Origin: Flavobacteriales bacterium
Lineage (GTDB): Bacteria > Bacteroidota > Bacteroidia > Flavobacteriales_F > PHOS-HE28
Reading direction: 5' to 3'
DNA: 64,000 bases
Assembly (NCBI GenBank): GCA_016712535.1
Contig: JADJQW010000003.1
Location: 823,001 to 887,000 of the forward strand
A model generated the notes under the pieces. The model was not told the origin of the DNA, did no database searches, and saw only the letters and a program-made list of their open reading frames with translations. Shown here in pieces: positions 50,345 to 59,251 of the stretch (the stretch's first letter is position 1; each line of letters starts with the position of its first letter). The translations under genes and the position numbers were made by a program.

Positions 50345-52591
50345 ATGACGCGAACCCTACGCGCGCTCTCGATCTTTCTTCCAGTCCTGTTCGCCGCACC
50401 AGCGCTGCGAGCGAACATCTTCTTCAACATCACGCCGGAGCATTGCGCATATGCCGATGGCTATATCGGGACGACCGTGACTGGCGGTGTGCCGCCATAC
50501 ACCTATGCTTGGAGCGATGGGCCTACCACCCAGAACCGCGGCAGTCTTCCGGCGGGCAGCTACACCCTCACGGTAACCGACTTTGTTGGAGCGCAGCAGC
50601 AGAATACCGCCGTAGTGCCCAACCTGCCGAATTGGGAATGGGATCCGATGCAGGGCTTGGCCCAAGCGATACCCTCATGCGACGGAACGCCCGGTGGATT
50701 GATCCTATTCGGCGGGGACATTCCGTCCTATCCGCAGGGACCTGGCCCGCACCAGAACGATGCAGGTTGCGTGACGGAACTGCAGCCGCAGAACGTGCCT
50801 GATGATTTCCTAGGGTTCGGTGGGGTGCTCCGGACAATCTGCTACTGGGGTTCGACCGGACAAACCTATGCCGTGAATTATACCGATCTCAACGGCTGCC
50901 CCGGCTACATGGAAGCCATCGTGCCGCAGCCACCCCAGTTCCTCCCGGTGACCTTGTTGGACCTTGAAGGCTCCTGTTCTGGCGGAGCCAACGGAAGCCT
51001 GCGCTTCAGTTGTGCGCCGGAGCCGGATTATATCTACGGCCTGTTCCCTCGGCTCTTCAATGACCAATGGCAACCGGCACCGCAGTTCGCTGCGCTGGGA
51101 ACGAACTGGACAGGCGGATGGACCTATGATGTGCCCAACCTAGCCGCAGGCACCTACGCCTTCGTTCGGCGAATGCTGCATGATCCGGACTTTGATCTTT
51201 TCGGATTGGGTTGCGGCGACACAACCTACTTCACCGTACCGGATCTTGGCCCAACCTGCGGCCACATCAGCGGCACGGTGGCGATGGATATCGATGAGGA
51301 TTGCACGCTCGACTTCAGCGATACTGCAGTGCCGGAACTGGTGATCGAGTTCTCGCCGGGGCCTTATTACGCCACCACGAACGCCCAAGGGGAATATGGC
51401 GTCAACCTGCCATTGGGGAATTACAGCGTGACGCAGCAGGCCAGCGTGGTGGATGAGCATTGCCTGCCGGATCCCATCACGCTCAATGTCACTGGCAGCG
51501 CCACCTTCAACCTCCTGGATACCGCCACGCAAGCGCTGGACATCCAGTTGAGCATGGCCAGTGGTCCTGCGCGTCCCGGTTTCCAGATGCACTACGCCAT
51601 CGACCTGGACAACCTCACGAGCGCCACAGGCAGCACCAACCAAGTAGTGATGACCTTCGATCCGGCGGTGAGCTTCTTGAGCGCAGTGCCCACGCCCAGC
51701 AACGTGAGCGGCAACACCATCACCTGGAACAATGCAGGCGCGCTGTACTACTTCCAGCACCGCGACATCTCGGTGAGCCTGCAAGTCCCGCCCGATGTGG
51801 GCTTGATCGGCACCGATCTCACCGCCACGGCCGTGCTCACCCAGAATCCGCTGGATGCGAACGCCGCGAACAACAGCGCTACGGGGATCACAACGGTGAC
51901 GGGCAGCTACGACCCCAACGATAAGACCGCTACGACGAGCTCGCGATGGAGCAACTCCTTGTATTACATCGACGTGGATGAATGGATCGACTACACCATC
52001 CGGTTCCAGAACACCGGGACCGATACGGCCTTCACGGTGGTGATCACTGATACGCTTCCGGCGACGCTCGATGCCGGGTCGATCACCGTGGGTGCTGGCT
52101 CGCATCCCTTCACCTGGGAGTTGCAGGCTGGTGGAACGCTGAAGTGCTATTTCGTCAACATCCTGCTGCCCGATAGCAATGTGAACGAGCCGCTGAGCCA
52201 TGGCTTCGTCTCCTTCCGCATCCGTCCGCAGCTTCCGCTGTTGCCCGGTACTGTGATCGAGAACACCGGCAACATCTACTTCGACTACAACCCGCCGGTG
52301 ATCACCGAGCCGAGCGTGCTGGTGGCGGAGTTCAGCACGGGGGTGGGGGAGGAGGGCACGATTCGCTTACAGCTTGCTCCGGTGCCGGTGACCGATCAGC
52401 TGAACGTCGCTGCAGCCATGGAGATGCTTTCGGTACGGATAATTGCTGCGGACGGCCGCGAGGTGGACCGGCGATCGGTGCGGGCGTCTTCCGCAGTCAT
52501 TGACGTTTCCGGGTTGAAGGCAGGCGCCTACCTGATCAGCGCCACGCTCGCCACGGGGAACGAGGTTCGTGAGCGCTTCATCAAACATTAA
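50345..52591 (+). CDS. array protein 1, SprB-like/DUF11/T9SS
   Basis: 748 residues. Signal ~1-23 (LSIFLPVLFAAPALRA). SprB-like repeat ~28-85 (TGGVPPYTYAWSDGPTTQ; AGSYTLTVTDF). Diverged middle to ~310, with NGCPGYMEA and a second GSC-type repeat. Aspartate-rich SdrD-B-like segment (AMDIDEDCTLDFSD). DUF11 ~400-530 (VPPDVGLIGTDLT), then the shared DEWIDYTIRFQNTGTDTAF block and sorting domain (LAPVPVTDQLNVAAAMEMLS ... RERFIKH). First in the transcript, closest to the leader hairpin. Confidence 0.9.
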   Translation: MTRTLRALSIFLPVLFAAPALRANIFFNITPEHCAYADGYIGTTVTGGVPPYTYAWSDGPTTQNRGSLPAGSYTLTVTDFVGAQQQNTAVVPNLPNWEWDPMQGLAQAIPSCDGTPGGLILFGGDIPSYPQGPGPHQNDAGCVTELQPQNVPDDFLGFGGVLRTICYWGSTGQTYAVNYTDLNGCPGYMEAIVPQPPQFLPVTLLDLEGSCSGGANGSLRFSCAPEPDYIYGLFPRLFNDQWQPAPQFAALGTNWTGGWTYDVPNLAAGTYAFVRRMLHDPDFDLFGLGCGDTTYFTVPDLGPTCGHISGTVAMDIDEDCTLDFSDTAVPELVIEFSPGPYYATTNAQGEYGVNLPLGNYSVTQQASVVDEHCLPDPITLNVTGSATFNLLDTATQALDIQLSMASGPARPGFQMHYAIDLDNLTSATGSTNQVVMTFDPAVSFLSAVPTPSNVSGNTITWNNAGALYYFQHRDISVSLQVPPDVGLIGTDLTATAVLTQNPLDANAANNSATGITTVTGSYDPNDKTATTSSRWSNSLYYIDVDEWIDYTIRFQNTGTDTAFTVVITDTLPATLDAGSITVGAGSHPFTWELQAGGTLKCYFVNILLPDSNVNEPLSHGFVSFRIRPQLPLLPGTVIENTGNIYFDYNPPVITEPSVLVAEFSTGVGEEGTIRLQLAPVPVTDQLNVAAAMEMLSVRIIAADGREVDRRSVRASSAVIDVSGLKAGAYLISATLATGNEVRERFIKH

Positions 52592-54852
52592 TGAGCATGA
52601 AACGGTACGCTTCTATCCTTGCGGCTGCTCTGAGCACAGCTTGCGCTTCGGCGATTTCGGTGGAAGTCCAGGTCTACCGCCATTCCTATTGCGGGCGCGA
52701 ATCGGGCTATGCTGCGGCCAATGTCTTCGGAGGCGTGCCGCCTTACACCTATGCTTGGAGCAATGGCAGCACGGATGGGCAGGCGGTAGGTCTTCTGCCG
52801 GGGAATTACAGCCTGACGGTGACCGATTCGCAATCGGACCAGGCCACGGCGAATTTCACCGTTGACCTGTTGAACAGCTACGGCTTCTTCGGCTCCTTCA
52901 CGAGCCTGGCGAGGTGCGCTGGTGATGATCCCATTGTTCCGGTGTTCCCGGTCATGACGGACTATGACCCGACCGTGTCCTTTGGCCCAGCACCGTTCAT
53001 GTATACCAGCCCGGAGAATCCATTCTCGATCACATCAGCTGAATGCCAGGATTTCCTGGAACCGATCTGGACCGACCTGCTCGTGTTCCCTGGCACAGCG
53101 CCAGGCAACTACACGGTCGACTTCACGGACGGCATCGGATGTCCCGGAACCATCGAGGTGGCCATCATGCCGGAGCTCAACGACCTTCCGCAGGTGCAGG
53201 CGGTGAACGTTCTTCCCAGTTGCCCATCGACCGCTACGGGCTCCATCTCCTTTGCTTACCAAGGCTCGTTGGGCTATGAGTATCTGGTGCTGCTTCGGCC
53301 TGATGCCGTGACCGGTGAGTGCGACCCGCAAGTGCGCACGGAATTCATCGGCACCAACACCCCACCAGGCACGCGCGCGTTCGGCAGCCTCCTGCCGGGC
53401 GATTATTGGTTGATCACGAGCACCGATGCCAACCGCTGGCTGGCCGGAACGAGCTTATCCGAGTTTGCTTGCAAGGACAGCACGTTGGTCACGGTGCCAT
53501 CGCTGGGAACGGATTGCGGCGTGCTCAACGGCCGCGTGTACATCGATGAGAGCGCCGATTGCATCATGGGCAGCGCGGGAACAGAGAACCGTGTGCCGGG
53601 CACCATCGTGGAGATCACGCCGGGGCCGATCTACCTCACCACCAACAGCAGCGGCCAGTACAGCATCGGGCTCAACTTCGGCGACTACACGGTGACCGAG
53701 CAGAATGCCGTGTTCAATCAAAGTTGTCCCGGCGCCGTGACGCTCTCCGCGGGGTCGCAGACCTTCAACGTGGGCTGTGCCGGCGGCGAACCGCTGGATG
53801 TGCAATTGGCCATGGCCAATGGATGGGCGCGACCGGGTTTCGAGCTGCACTATGGGATCGACCTCGACAACCTCACGCCGGCCGCAACGGGCAACGTCAC
53901 CCTGACCGTGACGATCGACCCGGCGCTCACCTTCCTCTCCGCGTTTCCTGCCCCAACGAACGTGGTCGGCAATGTGCTCACATGGACCAGCCCGCAACTG
54001 GTGATGAGCCAGGTGTTCGAGCACAAGGACATCGGCGTGCGAACGCAGGTGCCTCCCGATGTCGGTCTCATCGGCAGCACGCTCACCACCACGGCCCAAT
54101 TGGTCACCGCGAACACCGATGGCGATCCGGCCAACAATAGCGCGGTTTCGAATCAGCTCGTCACCGGCAGCTTCGACCCCAACGACAAGACAGCGAGCAC
54201 TTCGTTGGGAAGCAGCAGCACCTGGGTCATCAATGAGGACGATTGGATCGACTACACCATCCGATTCCAGAACACGGGGACGGACACCGCCTTCAATGTG
54301 ATCATCACCGATACGCTGCCGCCTACGCTCGATCCAGCGAGCATCATCTGGGGCGCGGGCTCGCATGCGCATTCGCGCGCCCTTGTGGGACAGGGCGTGC
54401 TCAAGTTCATCTTTCCGAACATCCTGCTGCCTGACAGCAACGTTAACGAGCCACTGAGCCATGGCTTCGTGGGTTTCCGCATCCGCCCGCATCTTCCCGT
54501 AGCGCCGGGCTCCGTGATCGAGAACATCGCCAACATCTACTTCGACTTCAACCCGCCGGTGATCACCGAGCCGAGCGTGCTCACAGCGGAGTTCAGCACG
54601 GGGGTGGCCGGGCGGGAGACGAGCCGCATCAGTTTGGCTCCCGTGCCGGCGAGCGATGAGTTGATCGTTGCCAGTGGCATGTCGATCGGCCTTCTTCGGG
54701 TCCTTAGCGCCGACGGCCGCGAGGTGCTGCGGATGAACACGCGGTCGACGCGCGTACGGATCGTTCTGAACGGATTGAGGAGCGGGGCCTACCTGCTCGT
54801 GGCGGAGCTCGAGAACGGGACAACGGCGCGTGAGCGCTTCATCAAACAATGA
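52591..54852 (+). CDS. array protein 2, SprB-like/DUF11/T9SS
   Basis: 753 residues; start shares one base with the previous stop (TAATG). Signal MSMKRYASILAAALSTACAS. The SprB-like repeat has FGGVPPYTYAWSNGST; the middle contains long Pro/Phe/Tyr-rich stretches (SFGPAPFMYTSPENPFSIT). The Asp-rich segment is degenerate here (YIDESADCIMGS). Its sorting domain (LAPVPASDELIVASGMSIGL, SADGREVLRMN) is closest to that of array protein 5, not to its neighbours. Confidence 0.9.
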   Translation: MSMKRYASILAAALSTACASAISVEVQVYRHSYCGRESGYAAANVFGGVPPYTYAWSNGSTDGQAVGLLPGNYSLTVTDSQSDQATANFTVDLLNSYGFFGSFTSLARCAGDDPIVPVFPVMTDYDPTVSFGPAPFMYTSPENPFSITSAECQDFLEPIWTDLLVFPGTAPGNYTVDFTDGIGCPGTIEVAIMPELNDLPQVQAVNVLPSCPSTATGSISFAYQGSLGYEYLVLLRPDAVTGECDPQVRTEFIGTNTPPGTRAFGSLLPGDYWLITSTDANRWLAGTSLSEFACKDSTLVTVPSLGTDCGVLNGRVYIDESADCIMGSAGTENRVPGTIVEITPGPIYLTTNSSGQYSIGLNFGDYTVTEQNAVFNQSCPGAVTLSAGSQTFNVGCAGGEPLDVQLAMANGWARPGFELHYGIDLDNLTPAATGNVTLTVTIDPALTFLSAFPAPTNVVGNVLTWTSPQLVMSQVFEHKDIGVRTQVPPDVGLIGSTLTTTAQLVTANTDGDPANNSAVSNQLVTGSFDPNDKTASTSLGSSSTWVINEDDWIDYTIRFQNTGTDTAFNVIITDTLPPTLDPASIIWGAGSHAHSRALVGQGVLKFIFPNILLPDSNVNEPLSHGFVGFRIRPHLPVAPGSVIENIANIYFDFNPPVITEPSVLTAEFSTGVAGRETSRISLAPVPASDELIVASGMSIGLLRVLSADGREVLRMNTRSTRVRIVLNGLRSGAYLLVAELENGTTARERFIKQ

Positions 54853-57056
54853 CGCGCATGACCTGGAACTTGACCCTTCGCCTGCAGGTGTTGTTGGCTG
54901 CCGCTTGCTTGAGCTATCTGGCCCACTCGGCCACGGCCGTGATCAGCATCATCAAGCCGGAGACCTGCGGCAATTCCAATGGTGAACTGAATGCATACAT
55001 CAGCGGCAGCGGTGCCGTTGGGCCGTACACCTACCTCTGGAGCAACAACGCCACCACGGCCTCGATCACCGGGCTGGCCGCCGGGGCCTATTCGGTGACG
55101 ATCACCGATGCCCTGAGCGTGCAGTACACCGCGAACGTGACGCTGAACAACGTGGATGAGCTGCCGTTCGGCGCTAACGACTCACCCAGTCTCACCTCAT
55201 TCTTCGACCTCCTGGGCATTACCGGTGGGGCGTGTGCAGGCGAGTGCAACGGCATCATCTCCTTTCCCCAAGTCTTGTTCGGAGGCACTCCTCCTTTCTC
55301 CGTCTCCTTCAATGTGTCGGCCAACTACCTCGGCACGGACAATAACGGATTCCCCATGTACGCTGGTTTCTGCGGCGGCGATTTCGTAACGTACACACTC
55401 ACCGATGCCTTGGGGTGCCAGGGCTCCAGTGAGTTCTACATGTTCGAGATGAACAATGACTACATGCCTGTGGTCGGCGTTGTTGAAGGAGCATGCGCAG
55501 ATTCGGAAATCGGGAGCATCCAAGTGAACCAGGTCACTGGTATCTCGGTTGTTCAGCTCCAGAACAGCCTGGGCACGGCAATCGGCACTGCGGTCTTCCT
55601 TGGTGAATTCGAATCGCATGTCTTTGAAGGGCTGGCGCCGGATACTTACACCTTGATGGTGAATCCGATGCAGAGCCAGTGCTTCATTCCATTGGAGGTC
55701 ATTGTGCCCGACCTCGGCCCCGGCTGCACGCAGGTCACAGGCAGTTCGTGGTACGATGCGGATGGCGATTGCGTGCAGGACGTGGGCGAAGTGGGCATCC
55801 CAGGCAGCGTGCTGGTGATCGAGCCCGGCACGCAATACGCGATCACCGGGAATGACGGCTCCTTCGCCTTCAGCCTGCCCACCGGCAGCTACACGCTGGC
55901 ACAGGCCGATGCCTTCCTCGATCCCTATTGCCCGGCAGTGATGCCCGCGCCGTTCACCATCAGCGGCACGCCGGTGAGCATCGATCTGGCGAACAACAGC
56001 ACAGCGCCCTTGGATGTGCGGATCAGCGCGGGTTGCTCGAATGCGCGTCCGGGCTTCGCGCATACCATCAGCGCAAGTGCCGTGAACCAGTCCATGCAAG
56101 CCACTGGGCTCGTTACCGTGGTCTGCACCATCGATCCCAATGTGGACTACGTGAGCGCAACGCCTGCGCCCTTCGATGTGAGCGGCGACGTGATCACTTG
56201 GCAATTGGCTGAACTGGACTACTTCGGCACGGCAGGCTTCAGCGTGGAGACCAACGTGCCAGTGCCAACACCGCTCGGTACCATACTCACGCACAGCTGG
56301 ACCGTTTCAACCGCGAACCCCGATGCCGATCTGAGCGACAACGCCGACGGCTTGAGCCGCATGGTGCAGGGCAGCTACGACCCGAACGACAAGACCGCGC
56401 AGACCAGCTCGCGCCTGAGCGAGGCGCTCTACTACATCAACGAGGATGAGTGGATCGACTATACCATCCGCTTCCAGAACACGGGCAATGCCGAAGCGCT
56501 CTTCGTGACCGTGACCGATACGCTGCCGGAGGAACTGGACATGACGAGCTTCGAGATGGGCGTGGCCTCGCACGCTTACGCCCTCAGCTTCAAGCAGGGC
56601 CGAGTGGTGGAGTGGTTCTTCGATGGCATCAACCTGCCCGATAGCACAAGCGATGAATCGGGCAGCCACGGCTTCATCAAGTTCCGGATCCGACCGGTGC
56701 AGCCATTACTCGCGGGCACAGTGATCGAGAACATCGCCAACATCTACTTCGACTTCAATCCGCCGGTGATCACCGAGCCGAGCGTGCTGGTTGCGGAATT
56801 CAGTACGGGAGCGGGGGAGCGGACGGCGGATGAACCGATTGCATACCCGAACCCGACCACAGGCATGCTCAGCGTAAGCGGAGTGCCGGCCGATCGGTTG
56901 CGCATCTTCTCGCCCGATGGAAAGCTCTTGCGCGACGAGCGGGTCACCACGCTGCCTGCAACGATCAATTTCGCGGCTCTTGCACCTGGCGCCTACCTGC
57001 TTGAGGTCTCCGCAGTTGGCGGAGAGCGTCGAACCCTGCGTATCACCAAGCACTAG
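54849..57056 (+). CDS. array protein 3, SprB-like/DUF11/T9SS
   Basis: 735 residues; 4-base overlap with copy 2. Signal MTWNLTLRLQVLLAAACLSY. First repeat YISGSGAVGPYTYLWSNNAT lacks the GGVPP of the others. The middle has two Cys-bracketed repeats (GACAGECNGIISFPQVLFGG; EGACADSEIGSIQVNQV). Asp-rich WYDADGDCVQDVGEVG is a good calcium-loop candidate. The sorting domain (IAYPNPTTGMLSVSGVPADR ... GGERRTLRITKH) is the most diverged of the set and uses PNP, the classical T9SS start. Confidence 0.9.
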   Translation: MTRMTWNLTLRLQVLLAAACLSYLAHSATAVISIIKPETCGNSNGELNAYISGSGAVGPYTYLWSNNATTASITGLAAGAYSVTITDALSVQYTANVTLNNVDELPFGANDSPSLTSFFDLLGITGGACAGECNGIISFPQVLFGGTPPFSVSFNVSANYLGTDNNGFPMYAGFCGGDFVTYTLTDALGCQGSSEFYMFEMNNDYMPVVGVVEGACADSEIGSIQVNQVTGISVVQLQNSLGTAIGTAVFLGEFESHVFEGLAPDTYTLMVNPMQSQCFIPLEVIVPDLGPGCTQVTGSSWYDADGDCVQDVGEVGIPGSVLVIEPGTQYAITGNDGSFAFSLPTGSYTLAQADAFLDPYCPAVMPAPFTISGTPVSIDLANNSTAPLDVRISAGCSNARPGFAHTISASAVNQSMQATGLVTVVCTIDPNVDYVSATPAPFDVSGDVITWQLAELDYFGTAGFSVETNVPVPTPLGTILTHSWTVSTANPDADLSDNADGLSRMVQGSYDPNDKTAQTSSRLSEALYYINEDEWIDYTIRFQNTGNAEALFVTVTDTLPEELDMTSFEMGVASHAYALSFKQGRVVEWFFDGINLPDSTSDESGSHGFIKFRIRPVQPLLAGTVIENIANIYFDFNPPVITEPSVLVAEFSTGAGERTADEPIAYPNPTTGMLSVSGVPADRLRIFSPDGKLLRDERVTTLPATINFAALAPGAYLLEVSAVGGERRTLRITKH

Positions 57057-57060
57057 TCTC

Positions 57061-59244
57061 ATGCGATCCTCCATTACTGCGTTCTTGTTCTTCGCTGCCG
57101 TCGTGCACGCACAGGCCATTACCATCACCTTGATGTCCTGGTCCAACCCGGCGTGCAGCACGCCCGATGGATTCATCAACATCGGGGTCAGCGGCGGAAC
57201 GCCGCCTTACACCTACGCGTGGAGCAATGGTGCCATCACCCAGAACATCGCTGGTTTGGGCGCTGGCTACTACGAAGTGACCGTAACGGATGCGGCGAGC
57301 GATCAAGCCACGCAAGGCTGGAACCTGAACCCGAACCCGCTGACCTCTGCTCCGAGCGCGCAGGATGGACATGCCAGTTGCATCGCTTCCATGAACGGAA
57401 GGGTGCAGGTGATCGAGTGGGGCATCAATGGCACGCCGCCTTACAGCTACTCGCCACCACCAAATGGCATCGATCCGCAAGGCGATCCCTATTTCGAGCT
57501 GTTCGGCGTGGCCCCGGGACAAGCGGTGCAGATCCAGGTAACGGATGCGATGGGTTGCACCGGGGTGCTCACCGAGTACGTGATGGCGCCCCAGATCTAT
57601 GGTGGCCCGCAGATGACGGTGGGGTCCGTGCAGGGTTCATGCTCCACCGGTGCGGGCGGCTCGGCAGTGGTGGGGAACATCTACGATGGCAGCTTCTTCG
57701 GCGGACCGGACTATCAGCTCCTTGATGCGACGGACGCCTATATCGCGGGCGGATTCAATGCGGCTAACACGATCACCTTCACGGGCCTTGCGCCAGGGGA
57801 CTACCACATGGTGCGCGACTGGGATCCCAATGAGATCTACATGGCCTATTCGTGCGATGGCAATCCATACGACCGCATCGACTTCACGATCCCTGACCTG
57901 GGCCCCGATTGCGGCTCGGTGAGCGGCACGGCCTACATCGACTACGATGGCGATTGCGTGCAGGACCCCGTCGACTACCCGGTGCCCTACCAGGTTCTCG
58001 AGATCCTGCCCGGTCCGGGCTATACCATCACGAACGCGTCGGGATCGTTTTCGATGGACCTGGTGGACGGGAATTACACGATTGAGCAGACGGATCCTAC
58101 GCTGGTGCAGAACTGCCCGGCTAGCGCACCGGTGCCGTTCACCATTGCTTCGAACCAGATCACCATCGCGCTCGCCAATAGCAGCACCGTGCCCTTGGAT
58201 GCTTCCGCCGAATTGTCGAGCAGCGCGATGCGGCCGGGTTTCATCGGCAGCTATTGGGGCGCTGCGCGCAACCTCTCACCGCAACTCACCGGTGCGGTGA
58301 CCATCACGCTCTCCCTGGATCCGCAACTCAGTTTCGCAAACGCTTGGCCAGTGCCGCTATCGGTGAATGGCAGCGTGGTGACGTGGGAGCTGCCCGCACT
58401 GGCTCCGCTCAGCAGCTTCTCCTTCTCTGTGCAAGTCCTCGTGCTTGCGCCAACGCCCATCGGCACACCGCTTTCCACATCGGCGGATGTGACTTGTGCC
58501 ATCGCCGAAGGCGGATTGGCGAACAACACCGCCACCGTGGCCCAACTGGTCACGGGCAGCTACGACCCGAACGATAAGCTGGCGGCCACCAGCAGCGGTT
58601 GGAGCGATGAGCTCTATTACATCGATCAGGATGAGTGGATCGACTACACCATCCGATTCCAGAACACCGGCACGGATACGGCCTTCACGGTCGTGATCAC
58701 GGACACGCTTGCCGCTGAGCTCGACATGGCGAGCTTCCAGCAACGGGTGGCTTCGCACGCTTTCGAGGTGGCATTCAAGCCGGGCCGCGTGGTGGAGTGG
58801 ACCTTTGCCGATATCCTCCTGCCCGATAGCAACGTGAACGAGCCTGCCTCACATGGGTCGGTGCAGTTCAGGATCCGCCCGGCGCAACCCCTGCTCGCGG
58901 GCACCGTGATCGAGAACATCGCCAACATCTATTTCGATTTCAATGATCCGGTGATCACCGAGCCGAGCATGCTAACAGCAGAGTTCAGCACAGGGGTGAC
59001 GCAGGCGAATGACGGGGCGCTCCAGCTGGCACCGGTGCCAGTGAGCGACCAACTGCGTGTGGCAGCCAACAGGACCATCGATGCCGTGCAGATCATCGGG
59101 ATGGACGGGCGAGAAGAACTCCGGATCCCCGCACAGGCCTCGAGTGCATCACTCCACGTCGGCAGCTTGGCATCCGGAGCCTACCTGCTGATCGCGTACA
59201 TGGCGGATGGCACCATCCTGCGTAGTCGATTCAAGAAACTCTGA
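57061..59244 (+). CDS. array protein 4, SprB-like/DUF11/T9SS
   Basis: 727 residues from ATG 57061, 4 bases after copy 3; a longer frame to 56917 lies inside copy 3. Signal MRSSITAFLFFAAVVHAQA. Middle: NGTPPYSYSPPPNGIDPQG, AMGCTGVLTEYVM and an Asp-rich YIDYDGDCVQDPVDYP. The shared block is altered (FDFNDPVITEPSMLTAEFST instead of FNPPVITEPSVL). The sorting domain (LAPVPVSDQLRVAANRTIDA, MDGREELRIP) pairs with that of array protein 6. Confidence 0.9.
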   Translation: MRSSITAFLFFAAVVHAQAITITLMSWSNPACSTPDGFINIGVSGGTPPYTYAWSNGAITQNIAGLGAGYYEVTVTDAASDQATQGWNLNPNPLTSAPSAQDGHASCIASMNGRVQVIEWGINGTPPYSYSPPPNGIDPQGDPYFELFGVAPGQAVQIQVTDAMGCTGVLTEYVMAPQIYGGPQMTVGSVQGSCSTGAGGSAVVGNIYDGSFFGGPDYQLLDATDAYIAGGFNAANTITFTGLAPGDYHMVRDWDPNEIYMAYSCDGNPYDRIDFTIPDLGPDCGSVSGTAYIDYDGDCVQDPVDYPVPYQVLEILPGPGYTITNASGSFSMDLVDGNYTIEQTDPTLVQNCPASAPVPFTIASNQITIALANSSTVPLDASAELSSSAMRPGFIGSYWGAARNLSPQLTGAVTITLSLDPQLSFANAWPVPLSVNGSVVTWELPALAPLSSFSFSVQVLVLAPTPIGTPLSTSADVTCAIAEGGLANNTATVAQLVTGSYDPNDKLAATSSGWSDELYYIDQDEWIDYTIRFQNTGTDTAFTVVITDTLAAELDMASFQQRVASHAFEVAFKPGRVVEWTFADILLPDSNVNEPASHGSVQFRIRPAQPLLAGTVIENIANIYFDFNDPVITEPSMLTAEFSTGVTQANDGALQLAPVPVSDQLRVAANRTIDAVQIIGMDGREELRIPAQASSASLHVGSLASGAYLLIAYMADGTILRSRFKKL

Positions 59245-59251
59245 CGCCTCC